Positions 1 to 9,227 of a stretch of 45,487 nucleotides of DNA are shown here, piece after piece. The first letter of the stretch is position 1. Every line of letters starts with the position of its first letter. Origin of the DNA: Candidatus Omnitrophota bacterium (GTDB taxonomy: Bacteria > Omnitrophota > Gorgyraeia > Gygaellales > Profunditerraquicolaceae). The notes beneath the pieces were generated by a model. It had not been told where the DNA came from, did no database searches, and worked only from the letters and a program-made list of their open reading frames with translations. The stretch covers positions 1 to 45,487 of the forward strand of contig JAUYBI010000008.1 in assembly GCA_030693145.1 (NCBI GenBank). The letters are read 5' to 3'. The translations under genes were made by a program, and so were the position numbers.

Positions 1-600
1 TTTTTCTGCAGGTCATTATGCAGGCCTAAATCCCCGGCCTTAATTATCTCTTGCATAAACTGCTCGTAGTTCGCCTGGCCCAATAAACCCAAAATTATAT
101 TTTTCTCTTCTTGCATAAATTCCTGCAAGGGCATCTCCTTATTTATATAGAGCGCATAACTGCTAAAGGAATAGTCCTTGGCGGAAAAAACCAAATTGAT
201 TTTTTGCGGATTAAGATGAATATAAGCGGTAAGCTTTAAAAGATAGGGGTCCTTTTCCACCAGGGCGGTTTTGAATCTATCCCTAAAGAGGTGCCCTTTT
301 CTGCCGTATTTTCCGTTAAAGTATTTAGTATAGGAAGAGTTAAGCCCATGCATAATCTCGGAGATGCCCCCTTTGAGGCTTTCCTGCTCCTGATCCGGCA
401 GTTCTAATAAAAGATGAAAATGGTTCGGCAGAAGCACATAGGCATATAACCTGAATTTATACTGTTCTTTGTATTTCTTGATTAATTCAAAATACGCGTT
501 GTAATCCGCCTCTTCCTTAAATATATCCTGATTATAAATGCAGCGGCTGGTTATGTAATAGAGCGCGTCTTCTAATGAAATTCTTGGCGGCCTTGGCATT
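1..600 (-). CDS. REP-associated tyrosine (Y1/HUH) transposase, RAYT/TnpA_REP family, truncated by window edge
   Basis: Minus-strand translation starts MPRPPRISLEDALYYITSRCIYNQDIF and contains PNHFHLLLELP (HUH motif) and YGRKGHLFRDRFK, typical of the family. Not in the ORF track because it runs off the window. Confidence 0.93.
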
Positions 601-670
601 TTTCTCACCTTCTTTACTGTTTATACCTGGCACTTCTCATTTGTGCCTGACACTTTTTTCTAACCTTACA

Positions 671-698
671 AAAAAACCAGCCTTTTTTCCTGGCTGGT
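671..698 (-). terminator. Intrinsic terminator / expression platform after the riboswitch
   Basis: Minus strand ACCAGCC-AGGAAAAAA-GGCTGGT followed by TTTTTTT. Confidence 0.85.
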
Positions 699-723
699 AT
701 TAGTTAGCTGCTTAAACCTTTTA

Positions 724-808
724 TTTCTAGCAACCTGCCAATCCTTAAACCTGGGATGCACGGCTTTGCGTCCCCCGATTTCTCGAGGTTTGCCCTTCGA
801 AACTTTTT
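724..808 (-). promoter_or_regulatory. Cyclic di-GMP-I (GEMM-I) riboswitch aptamer
   Basis: Minus strand GTTTCGAAGGGCAAACCTCGAGAAATCGGGGGACGCAAAGCC...GGCAGGTTGCTAGAAAT. Matches the GEMM-I hallmarks AGGGCAAACC and GGGACGCAAAGCC, and a P1-like GTTTC/GAAAT closes it. Confidence 0.9.
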
Positions 809-822
809 CTCTTGTTGACTAA

Positions 823-852
823 AATATAACATATTTAAAGGCGCTTTGTCAA
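823..852 (-). promoter_or_regulatory. Sigma70-type promoter for the riboswitch/RAYT transcript
   Basis: Minus strand TTGACA-N18-TATATT just upstream of the aptamer. Confidence 0.7.
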
Positions 853-910
853 TAGTGCTATTTTTTGGACATTATATTAAACTCTGCTGACTTTTATTAA
901 TTATCAAATA

Positions 911-1010
911 CAGTAGGGTGGGTTTAAACCCACCCTACTGTTGTGAATAAACTACAGGGAAGGTTTAAACCTCCCCTACTATTGAAAGTCAATAAGGTTT
1001 GTTACGCTGC
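911..1010. repeat. GTTTAAAC-centred palindromic repeat, copy 1 (two adjacent palindromes plus conserved flank)
   Basis: CAGTAGGGTGGGTTTAAACCCACCCTACTG, then CAGGGAAGGTTTAAACCTCCCCTACTATTG, then AAAGTCAATAAGGTTTGTTACGCTG. Confidence 0.85.
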
Positions 1011-1046
1011 CGCAAATCCGGATAAACCCGGCCGGTTAAACTTAGC

Positions 1047-2528
1047 CTAAATCTTAATATTAGCCTTAATTATCTTCTGTTCTTTTACAGGTTTATCCTC
1101 CTTGTTCACAGCCACGGAATTAATTTTATTCACTACCTCCAAGCCAGAGGTAACTTCCCCAAAAATAGTGTGCCTGCCATTAAGCCCGGGCGCAGGTTTG
1201 ACTGTAATAAAAAACTGGCTGCCATTGGTGTCCAGGCCGGAATTAGCCATGGCTAAAACCCCGGGCTTATCAAATTTGGCCTTTTCGCTGATCTCATCAC
1301 TAAAAGGCTTTTTCCAGATTGACTCTCCGGCAGTTCCTGTCGCCGTAGGGTCTCCCCCCTGGATCATAAAATCCTTAATCACCCGGTGAAAAGTAATACC
1401 GTTATAATAGCCTTTTTCTACCAGGCCAATAAAATTTTCACAAGCCAGCGGCGCTATCTCCGGGAATAATTTAACTTTAATCTGACCCTGGTTAGTCATA
1501 ATTATAATCTCTGATTTTTTCTTAATTTCCACTAACTTTGCGGCATCTTCTTTCTCTTTAACAAAATCCTTTAAGTTGGCCCGCTTAAAAAGGCCGTCTA
1601 AATAATCCTGGGAAATTTTCCGTTTTCTGCCGGCCGTTAACATTTTCCGGTAGTATTCTTGTTTCGCCGCGTCAAATTCTTTTAAATCCGCCTTCTTTAC
1701 ATAGAGCAGGCGGAAAACTACATCCCCATAATAATTCTTGGCCGCGATAAAATCTCCGGGTTTTGCGTTTAAAATACGGTAAGCATCATCCTTAGGAATC
1801 TGCCAAAGGTCAATTAAGGCCTCTAGTGACATCACGTTAATCCAGGAAGCGCCCTGCTGGCCCAGCGGCTTCTTCTGGAGGAAAGTATCATACCAAACCT
1901 TAGGATCCTGCTTAACCCGGCGCGCAAAATCCTGAGCTTCTTTTTGCTGCTCTTTACCGAATAAAATATACTCGCTCTCAAAAGAATTATAGCCGTTAAG
2001 AAATTTATTTTTGGCCTCTTGGTCAGTAACCTTAACTTCGGGGTCAAGCTTGACCTTAAGCAGTTTATTCACCATCAATAGTTCTTCGATACGGGTTTCA
2101 AAGGCCGCCGGGGTTTCGTTAAAATTTGTTAATGCCCAAACACGATATTTATCTGTCCCATATTCGACGTCTTTTTCCGCCAGTAAACGTTTGACTTCCG
2201 CCTCTACCTCCTCTTTAGGTATCTGTATACCAGTATCCCGGGCTTCTTTGACAAAAACCAGGTTCTGCCAGGCTTCCTGACGGGTCTCCTCATCCGTGCG
2301 CTCGGTTTTAGCTCCCGAACGCGTAAAAAGCAGCGCGGTCTTATAATAATTAAGGAAGGCTGAGCGGCTAACCGGCTTATCAAACGCCTCTCCTACAGTT
2401 TCAAATTTAATGATATCTTCAAATTTATAAGCCCAGGCAGAGGATGTTACCAGAGAAGCCAAAAGAATAGCGGTTAAAACTATTAAACGCGGATGCAAAT
2501 ATTTTTGGGTTATTTTCGTTAGATTCAT
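1047..2528 (-). CDS. SurA-like N-terminal/parvulin-like region fused to cyclophilin-type peptidyl-prolyl isomerase, exported
   Basis: Signal-like N-terminus. C-terminal cyclophilin motifs FHRVIKDFMIQGGDPTATGTAG and NSGLDTNGSQFFITVKPAPGLNGRHTIFGEV. Confidence 0.9.
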   Translation of the reverse strand: MNLTKITQKYLHPRLIVLTAILLASLVTSSAWAYKFEDIIKFETVGEAFDKPVSRSAFLNYYKTALLFTRSGAKTERTDEETRQEAWQNLVFVKEARDTGIQIPKEEVEAEVKRLLAEKDVEYGTDKYRVWALTNFNETPAAFETRIEELLMVNKLLKVKLDPEVKVTDQEAKNKFLNGYNSFESEYILFGKEQQKEAQDFARRVKQDPKVWYDTFLQKKPLGQQGASWINVMSLEALIDLWQIPKDDAYRILNAKPGDFIAAKNYYGDVVFRLLYVKKADLKEFDAAKQEYYRKMLTAGRKRKISQDYLDGLFKRANLKDFVKEKEDAAKLVEIKKKSEIIIMTNQGQIKVKLFPEIAPLACENFIGLVEKGYYNGITFHRVIKDFMIQGGDPTATGTAGESIWKKPFSDEISEKAKFDKPGVLAMANSGLDTNGSQFFITVKPAPGLNGRHTIFGEVTSGLEVVNKINSVAVNKEDKPVKEQKIIKANIKI

Positions 2529-3056
2529 TTATTTTTTAGTATTTACAATCGTAAATTTAACCGGTTCAGAAACTAACTGCTCTTGAAATGTATCCAAACC
2601 GATTTCTGCGCCAAAAACATTTTGATAAACTGCCGTCACCGTGTAAGTTCCCGGTTCAGTAATTTCAAAAAATCCTTTTAAATTCCGGGGATACTCGGAT
2701 TTTACCTCTTTATCCGGCTCCAGCAATTTAAAGTATTCGGTCTTCGGATACCCGGTTTCGTAAAAATGCACACAGGGCAGCTTAACTCCCGATGGAGAGA
2801 TCAAATCAAAATAAACTTCCTTTTGATTCTTCGCAGCCTCCCGGGAGCTGATATAAAACCTCTGGTTAACCATCATCGGGCTGGCCCCTAGATTTTTTAG
2901 GCTAAGAATCACGTTAATCGGCTCACTGGCCGAGTATTCGGCCTTTTCTAATATCAGGTTAAATTTAACCTGACTACCGGCGCAAAAAACAGCTTTGCCT
3001 GAAACTAACACCAAAACAACTATAAGCATGGCTACCTTGAACCGGCGCAAAAACAT
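2529..3056 (-). CDS. Secreted protein with Ig/BsuPI-like beta fold (hypothetical)
   Basis: Signal peptide; FNLILEKAEYSASEPINVILSLKNLG...GTYTVTAVYQN pattern. The MFLRRF start is preferred over the upstream Met. Confidence 0.55.
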   Translation of the reverse strand: MFLRRFKVAMLIVVLVLVSGKAVFCAGSQVKFNLILEKAEYSASEPINVILSLKNLGASPMMVNQRFYISSREAAKNQKEVYFDLISPSGVKLPCVHFYETGYPKTEYFKLLEPDKEVKSEYPRNLKGFFEITEPGTYTVTAVYQNVFGAEIGLDTFQEQLVSEPVKFTIVNTKK

Positions 3057-3089
3057 GTTTTCCCTGGTCATTTAAAATTCCCCGATGAA

Positions 3090-3647
3090 TTACTCTGCCA
3101 TAGCAGATGGAGACAGCTCGACTGCAGCCGGAGACGGCTCTGCTGTCATTTTAATCGAATTTAAGCTATGGAAATTAAAGTCCGAAACTTTATCTTTATT
3201 ATCCCGGATACTTACTACTCCCCGCATTATTCCGTCAGCACCAATATCGCCGCGCCAAAAAGCCGTGCCGCTCTTCTCTGAAGTCTGCATCGTTTCCCAA
3301 GTATAGGTTTCATTATCCTCTAACAGGCGCATAGAGAAATTGGTGGAGGCAAACCCCTTGGCTATCATATTTTTGGTGCTTACTTTACTATCCAGGAAAC
3401 TTAAAACGTCTTTTTCCGCTTTACCCTTACCGGACATCGGCTTGGCCTCAATATCCCACTGCGTACTATTAAGCTCTGCTTTTCTCTTGACGAGCATCTC
3501 TTGTATTTTACCAGCTTGTTTTTTAGAAACCGCCTGAGGCGCCGCTGCCTTTTCCGGTTGCCCTTTAGCCGGCCGCTCCGCAAAAACAGAACTTGAATTT
3601 GTAACTAAAAATCCTAAAACCAGTAACACCATAACCAGTTTATTCAT
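3090..3647 (-). CDS. Hypothetical exported protein
   Basis: Start taken at MNKLVMVLLVLGFLVTNSSSVFA (signal peptide). Confidence 0.6.
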   Translation of the reverse strand: MNKLVMVLLVLGFLVTNSSSVFAERPAKGQPEKAAAPQAVSKKQAGKIQEMLVKRKAELNSTQWDIEAKPMSGKGKAEKDVLSFLDSKVSTKNMIAKGFASTNFSMRLLEDNETYTWETMQTSEKSGTAFWRGDIGADGIMRGVVSIRDNKDKVSDFNFHSLNSIKMTAEPSPAAVELSPSAMAE

Positions 3648-3696
3648 CTTATCCTCCCGTGTTGTTGCTCCCGCCTTATTACATTCCCTTTCTCTT

Positions 3697-4740
3697 TTAT
3701 TGCACCCGCCCTTTACCGTCATAAGCCTCCCAGGTAAGCAAGTATTTCTTCACCCAATCCATATCTTTATCGTCACCTTTAGCCAGCCCTAAATAATACC
3801 GGAAATGCTTAGCGGCCTTTTGGCGATTCACTAAATATTCCGCATAAATGTAGCCTAAGTTAAATTGAGCGTAAGCATTATTGGGGTCTATCTCGATCAC
3901 CTTTTCGAATTCTACCGCCGCGCGGTCATACTGTTTATTCTTGGTGTAAAAGATACCCAAATTGTAATGCATTTGAGCGGTTTCCGCAATCAATAATTTA
4001 TTTTGCCGGGCAAGTTCGGTAAATTTCTTGGGAGTATTTTGCATCTCCTCCCACATCCTCTTATTTTTCTTCATCGCTTCAGCCAAACCCTGCTGGCAAT
4101 CTTTTAATTGTAATTTCAACGAGATATTCTCCGAATCTAACTTGCTCTTTTGCTGACGGAGCTGGTCAAACTCATCCTCTTTACGTTTCGCGCTATTTTG
4201 GATAGCGGCCTTTTCTTTTTGCAGATCTCCGATGTTTCTATTTAATTCTTTGATCCTCACGGTTGTTTCTGCTTTTTCACAGGCGGCTTTAAGCGTATCC
4301 CATTTGGCAATTAGTTTTTTTTGGGCTGCCAGGAGCCTGCTAATTTCATCCTTCTGGTTAAGATTAGAATCCTGAAGTTGGCTTTTTTCTTTAGCCAGCG
4401 CGGCCAAGTCATTATTGGCTTTCTCCAAAGAAACAGCTAATTCATTAGCCCTGCTTCTTTCTTGTAACAAAGTTTTAATTTGGACCATAAGATTCTCACG
4501 GTCAATTTTAATCGCTTCGTTTTCCTTAAACAACTGGGCGTTTTTGTCTTTCAAGGCGGATTCTTCCTGGCTTAATTTTTGATAACCCGGGCTAATTTCT
4601 TCTAACCTCCCGGATAAATCCTGTAATTTCCTGGATAAATTTTTCGATTTATTAGCAAAAAACATAAGACCGATACCGGCTATTAAAATCAAACCTCCCG
4701 CAACTATTGTCTTTAGCTTTAACTTATTCATTGCTTGCAT
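3697..4740 (-). CDS. Membrane-anchored coiled-coil protein with C-terminal TPR repeats
   Basis: N-terminal TM helix, long heptad region, TPR-like YNLGIFYTKNKQYDRAAVEFEKVIEIDPNNAYAQFNLGYIYAEY. Confidence 0.8.
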   Translation of the reverse strand: MQAMNKLKLKTIVAGGLILIAGIGLMFFANKSKNLSRKLQDLSGRLEEISPGYQKLSQEESALKDKNAQLFKENEAIKIDRENLMVQIKTLLQERSRANELAVSLEKANNDLAALAKEKSQLQDSNLNQKDEISRLLAAQKKLIAKWDTLKAACEKAETTVRIKELNRNIGDLQKEKAAIQNSAKRKEDEFDQLRQQKSKLDSENISLKLQLKDCQQGLAEAMKKNKRMWEEMQNTPKKFTELARQNKLLIAETAQMHYNLGIFYTKNKQYDRAAVEFEKVIEIDPNNAYAQFNLGYIYAEYLVNRQKAAKHFRYYLGLAKGDDKDMDWVKKYLLTWEAYDGKGRVQ

Positions 4741-6655
4741 CTCCTTTAAATGTCGGCTTATATTCCTCTTCTTCTTTAAAACGGATATATTCGCGATAGG
4801 ACCTTACTTCTTCTTCCGGCGCGCCTTTAGGCTCTATCTTCTTTTCCGGAAGATCCTGAACCTTAAAATCCGGCTTTTCAGTAAAAGGCGCGTAGGTGTT
4901 ATATTCTTTGTTAGGCTCGTCCATAAATATGGGCTCACGCTTATCTCCGGTAGTTAAAATATCTCCGGTGACGATATGCGGCGTGATCATTACTAAAAGC
5001 TCGGTTTTCTCAGTCTTTTTTACCTGTTGCTTGAAAAAGAAACTTAATACCGGAATTTTACTTAAAAACGGAAACTGCTCTACGGAAGAAGTTTTATCCT
5101 CTCTGCGCAGGCCTCCGATAATAATCGTTGTGCCATCCTTAACCATAACCGTGGTTTCGGCAACAGAAGTATCAATAATCGGGATTTTGTTACCGCTGGG
5201 AGTAACCAGAAAAGAAACCACGCTGGATATCTCCGGCTTTATTTTCATGGTGACATACCCCTCATCATTTATCGTCGGCGTTACGGACAGCTGAATACCG
5301 ACATCCACAAAAGTTACCTCTTCGGAAACAGTGGAAGTACTTTGACCGGTAGTGGTGGTAGAAGTAATATACGCCTGGCGTTCACCCACATGGATCTTAG
5401 CTTCCTGGTTATTGATAACCGAGATCTTCGGATTAGAAAGAATCTGCGTGCTTCCCAAAGTTTGCACATACTTGAGTAAAACATCCAAATCGCGCTTAGA
5501 GTCCATTATGCCGACATGCATTATTCCCGGCCCGGTTTTTTGGCCGGCGGAAGTATTCAGGGTATTGCCGCTGAAAGGATACGCGCCGATCTGGTTATTC
5601 ATAGTCGTGGTTAAATACTTGTTGCGGGTCTGAAAAGTATTGGTGGCATCTGTTTCTACGGGCTTGATCACGCTAAAGGGATTGGCTCCGGCATAAGCCA
5701 TCCCGTATCTAGTCGCTGCTCCGAATAGGCCTTCCCATTCAGCCCCGGTATCCAATTGATCGGATAATTTAACTTTAATGATTGTACTGTCAATCAATAC
5801 CTGCTTTGTCTTTTGATCAAGGCTGGCAATCATTTTTTCAATACCCACCATTCTCTCAGGTAATGTCTGGATGATCACCTGATTCGAACGTTCATCGGCT
5901 TTAATTGTACCGACTTTTTTTGCGTCTAATTGCGCCTTTAACTGTTCCTCGATATCTTTGGCTTTAGCGTATTTTAACTGGAATACTCGCACCAAGTTCT
6001 TTTGTTCCAGCGTAGCTAATGCCTTTTCGATTTGGGCGATCTTCTCCGGCGTATCCATAATTAAAGCCGTGCCGGAATCAGGCTCAACCAAGACCCTGCC
6101 GATTTCACTCTTTAAAGCATCCAACATAGTAAATACCTGCTCAGGTATAGCATATTTAATTCTAAAAACTTTAACTTCCCGAATATCCGCAAATTTTTTC
6201 CCGAAAAGAGCCTTATATTCTTCACCGGTCATAATGTTATATATTTCACCCTCTTTGGCATAGGCCAGTCCATTTGAACGCAACATGATATCAAAAACGT
6301 CTTTAGCCGATACATTCAACACCATAAGCGTAACCCTGCCGGAAACATCTTTGGTGGAAATCATATTTATGCCTGTTTTCAATGATAAAAACTTTAAGGC
6401 GTCGGTAACTTCAATATTCCGTAAATCCAGGGAAATTCTCCCGTTTATTCCCCCTACTGTGGGTTCAATTACCCTTTCAGGCAACGCTCCCGTCGTTAAT
6501 ACCGGAGGCTGGGACAGGACTGCCGGAGCCGATTCCGCAGGTAAAGACGCGGCTGTCTGGGCTAACACAGCCGGATGATCCTCTGCCTGAACCTTATAAA
6601 GCAGAGAAGAACAAACGATGATAACAAAAATAGATATTCTTGGAGTAGCTTTCAC
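4724..6655 (-). CDS. Type II/IV secretion secretin (GspD/PilQ-like)
   Basis: STN-like ISLDLRNIEVTDALKFLSLKTGINM; N-domain repeats; secretin core VGIQLSVTPTINDEGYVTMKIKPEISS and VKDGTTIIIGGL. Confidence 0.93.
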   Translation of the reverse strand: MKATPRISIFVIIVCSSLLYKVQAEDHPAVLAQTAASLPAESAPAVLSQPPVLTTGALPERVIEPTVGGINGRISLDLRNIEVTDALKFLSLKTGINMISTKDVSGRVTLMVLNVSAKDVFDIMLRSNGLAYAKEGEIYNIMTGEEYKALFGKKFADIREVKVFRIKYAIPEQVFTMLDALKSEIGRVLVEPDSGTALIMDTPEKIAQIEKALATLEQKNLVRVFQLKYAKAKDIEEQLKAQLDAKKVGTIKADERSNQVIIQTLPERMVGIEKMIASLDQKTKQVLIDSTIIKVKLSDQLDTGAEWEGLFGAATRYGMAYAGANPFSVIKPVETDATNTFQTRNKYLTTTMNNQIGAYPFSGNTLNTSAGQKTGPGIMHVGIMDSKRDLDVLLKYVQTLGSTQILSNPKISVINNQEAKIHVGERQAYITSTTTTGQSTSTVSEEVTFVDVGIQLSVTPTINDEGYVTMKIKPEISSVVSFLVTPSGNKIPIIDTSVAETTVMVKDGTTIIIGGLRREDKTSSVEQFPFLSKIPVLSFFFKQQVKKTEKTELLVMITPHIVTGDILTTGDKREPIFMDEPNKEYNTYAPFTEKPDFKVQDLPEKKIEPKGAPEEEVRSYREYIRFKEEEEYKPTFKGDASNE

Positions 6656-7320
6656 TTGAGTTCAAACTCCTCCTTGCCTAAACTTAATACAACCTTGTCT
6701 TTAAAAATTGCCTGCACCTTTGCTCCCCCTACCATTTCTCCTCTTTTCACGAAAAATGTCTTAAGCTCCTTAGTATCTTCGATCATGGCATCCGGATCAG
6801 CCGACCAGGAAATTCCAACTAATTTTAAGTTTGCGGAAACATCCAGGCTTCTGGAAGAAGGAGTTAAATCTACAGCTGATTTTTTCAAACCCATGGTAAA
6901 AATGTCTCTTTCCCTAACCTTATCTAAATAATAAGAAACCGCCTTTTTTAATCCCGCCGGCTCCGGAAAACTCGTTTCAATTTTTACTGCCGTCGTATTT
7001 GATTCTAAGCGCGGCGCTTTACCCAAATTAACCAATGCAATAATCAGGTTACCCGAAAAATACAATAAAAGCGGAACTACCAAAAAACCTAAAACTCTAT
7101 TCACAACTTTTACATCTAATTGCTCCAGGCTAAAACCTTTAGACCATTTTTCAAATCTTCCCTTTAAAAAAGAAATTCTTCCCAACCAGGCCCCAAAATT
7201 CAGCCAACTCATACTGTGACGCCTGGATGTCTGAGCGTGCACTCCCAGCGAATTCATCTTGGAGCTCTCAATAATTTTTAAAAGCTGTTTTTCTGGAGTG
7301 AGAGATCTTTCCTGTGCCAT
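6652..7320 (-). CDS. GspC/PilP-like inner-membrane secretion component (putative)
   Basis: Single TM; C-terminal LKLVGISWSADPDAMIEDTKELKTFFVKRGEMVGGAKVQAIFKDKVVLSLGKEEFEL; adjacent to the secretin. Confidence 0.6.
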   Translation of the reverse strand: MAQERSLTPEKQLLKIIESSKMNSLGVHAQTSRRHSMSWLNFGAWLGRISFLKGRFEKWSKGFSLEQLDVKVVNRVLGFLVVPLLLYFSGNLIIALVNLGKAPRLESNTTAVKIETSFPEPAGLKKAVSYYLDKVRERDIFTMGLKKSAVDLTPSSRSLDVSANLKLVGISWSADPDAMIEDTKELKTFFVKRGEMVGGAKVQAIFKDKVVLSLGKEEFELK

Positions 7321-8147
7321 CCGGATGCTATTTCCTCATTAATTATTTCCTGGATTAAAACCGCATCAATCACAAACTTATTTTTAAGCACTAAAGCTTT
7401 TAGGGCCCGATGGCAAAGCATGGTTATCCTTCGGGGGTAGCCCCGGGTATATTCATGCACTTCCCTGATCGCTTCATCCAAGAACAAATGCATGTTTGCC
7501 GAGTAGCCTGCCTGCTTCAGCCTGAATTCAATCATCTCCCTGGTTTCCTCAATGTCCAGAGGATTTAAAGTATATTTAAAGCTAATCCGGTCAAAAAAAT
7601 TAGCAATATCCGTTATTTTGGCATGTAATTCTAACTGGCCCAAAAGGACCAACTGGATAAGCTTAAACTCATTGGTCTCATAATTTAAAAGCACGCGCAA
7701 AACTTCCAAAGAAGATTCATTTAATTTCTGAGCTTCATCAATGATCAAAGTAACCGTCTTGTTCTCGGTCACCCCTTTTTGAAATAAAAATCTTTCCAGG
7801 CCTTCGCGTAAAGCCACAATCTCCACAGGGGTATCATTGCTAATATTAATTTCAAAATTTTTTGCCAAAGAAGTAAGGAACGGTTCTTCGCTTTCAAAAG
7901 AAGGATCCAGGATTATATGAAAAATAAAATCCGGCCTATCTTTTAATTCTTGAATCAATTTCCTGGATAAGGTTGTCTTGCCGGTGCCCACATCCCCCAG
8001 GATAACCGAAAGGCCTCTTTTAAGCCGAAGCTCAATTAAAATATTGGCGAGGGCAGCTTCATGCTCCTTGGATAAATAGAAAAAATCCGGATCCGGGCTG
8101 GTAGAAAATGGCTCTTTTTCAAACCCTAAAACCTTGAAATAACTCAT
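7278..8147 (-). CDS. ExeA/GspA-family AAA ATPase
   Basis: MSYFKVLGFEKEPFSTSPDPDFFYLSKEHEAALANILIELRLKRGLSVILGDVGTGKTTLSRKL; Walker B TLIIDEAQ. Confidence 0.92.
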   Translation of the reverse strand: MSYFKVLGFEKEPFSTSPDPDFFYLSKEHEAALANILIELRLKRGLSVILGDVGTGKTTLSRKLIQELKDRPDFIFHIILDPSFESEEPFLTSLAKNFEINISNDTPVEIVALREGLERFLFQKGVTENKTVTLIIDEAQKLNESSLEVLRVLLNYETNEFKLIQLVLLGQLELHAKITDIANFFDRISFKYTLNPLDIEETREMIEFRLKQAGYSANMHLFLDEAIREVHEYTRGYPRRITMLCHRALKALVLKNKFVIDAVLIQEIINEEIASGWHRKDLSLQKNSF

Positions 8148-8214
8148 GTTTTAATCCTAAATTAAGATACTTTTATCTATTATTATAAATTAAAACCTGT
8201 TCTCAAATGAGAAA

Positions 8215-8487
8215 TCAGGTGGAAACATCTTTTACGATATCTACGTCTTCTTCTAATTTTTTACGGATTAAACTTAAAGAATAACCTTGCTGGGTTAACT
8301 CCCTTATTTTTTTTATCCGGCTCTTAATTATATCTTTAGCGTAATATCTTATATTTGCTTTTTTTATGGCCACCGGCAATAACCCAAAATTAGTATAGTG
8401 ATTTACAATCTGGTAGGAGACATCAAATTCTCTCATAATTTCTTTTGCGGTAATCAAATCTTTTTCTTCAACTCTATTATTGGGCAT
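8215..8487 (-). CDS. MerR-family HTH regulator
   Basis: LITAKEIMREFDVSYQIVNHYTNFGLLPVAIKKANIRYYAKDIIKSRIKKIRELTQQGYSL. Confidence 0.75.
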   Translation of the reverse strand: MPNNRVEEKDLITAKEIMREFDVSYQIVNHYTNFGLLPVAIKKANIRYYAKDIIKSRIKKIRELTQQGYSLSLIRKKLEEDVDIVKDVST

Positions 8488-8666
8488 TTACCACCTTGAT
8501 TATGAGATACCATAACTATGATATGTACTATATATCTATCAAAAATTTCCCCTTTAGTCAAGACAAATTTGTGAATTCAACCCTACGGGTAAATTGCACT
8601 TAAACTAAAAAGCCAGAAGAGTTTAGCTCATAATTAACACGCGAATAATTAGCCTCTAATATTAAC

Positions 8667-8755
8667 AACAGTAGGGTGGGTTTAAACCCTGATTAACAGT
8701 AGGGTGGGTTTAAACCCACCCTACTGTTAATCAGCAAAGTTTGTTACATTGTTGA
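8667..8755. repeat. GTTTAAAC-centred palindromic repeat, copy 2
   Basis: AACAGTAGGGTGGGTTTAAACCCTGATT then full palindrome AACAGTAGGGTGGGTTTAAACCCACCCTACTGTT and flank AATCAGCAAAGTTTGTTACATTG. Confidence 0.85.
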
Positions 8756-8809
8756 AGAAAAGATAAAAATAAGATGGGCTTGGGGTAAGATTTTTCGCTA
8801 AACGGGGAT

Positions 8810-9199
8810 TTACTTTTTAAGATTTTTATGTGTTCTGAGTACCGTTTCCAACAAAGGCAGGCTCTCCTCAAAATCCGCCCCCTTATAAAATACTCCGGAC
8901 ATACCGTACGACTGGGCTTCTTGAATTTTTGGGTCAGCAATGTACGAACTGATAACGATTATCGGCGTAATCGCATCAAAGGTTCTGATATTCTTCAACG
9001 CATCCACCCCGTCCATAATCGGCATTCTTAAATCCATAAAAACAATATCCGCTCCTTTCTGTTTTAACAGTTCAATGGCGCTCTTACCGTCTGAGGCAGT
9101 AATCACCTGATAACCTTTGGACTTAAGCCAATAGACCAGCAGATTTCTAAAATCAGCTTCATCATCAACTACGAGCACTCTAATGCTTGTTTTTTCCAT
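8810..9199 (-). CDS. Response regulator, receiver domain only
   Basis: RVLVVDDEADFRNLLVYWLKSKGYQVITASDGKSAIELLKQKGADIVFMDLRMPIMDG. Confidence 0.93.
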   Translation of the reverse strand: MEKTSIRVLVVDDEADFRNLLVYWLKSKGYQVITASDGKSAIELLKQKGADIVFMDLRMPIMDGVDALKNIRTFDAITPIIVISSYIADPKIQEAQSYGMSGVFYKGADFEESLPLLETVLRTHKNLKK

Positions 9200-9227
9200 G
9201 AGCCGGCCTCCTAATTTATTGTTCTGA

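Noticed and set aside
4896-5294. Plus-strand ORFs antisense to the secretin and other minus-strand genes (e.g. 5352-5633, 9937-10206, 15858-16295, 21880-22272, 22206-22574)
   Set aside because: Antisense shadows of well-supported minus-strand genes; no domain signal.
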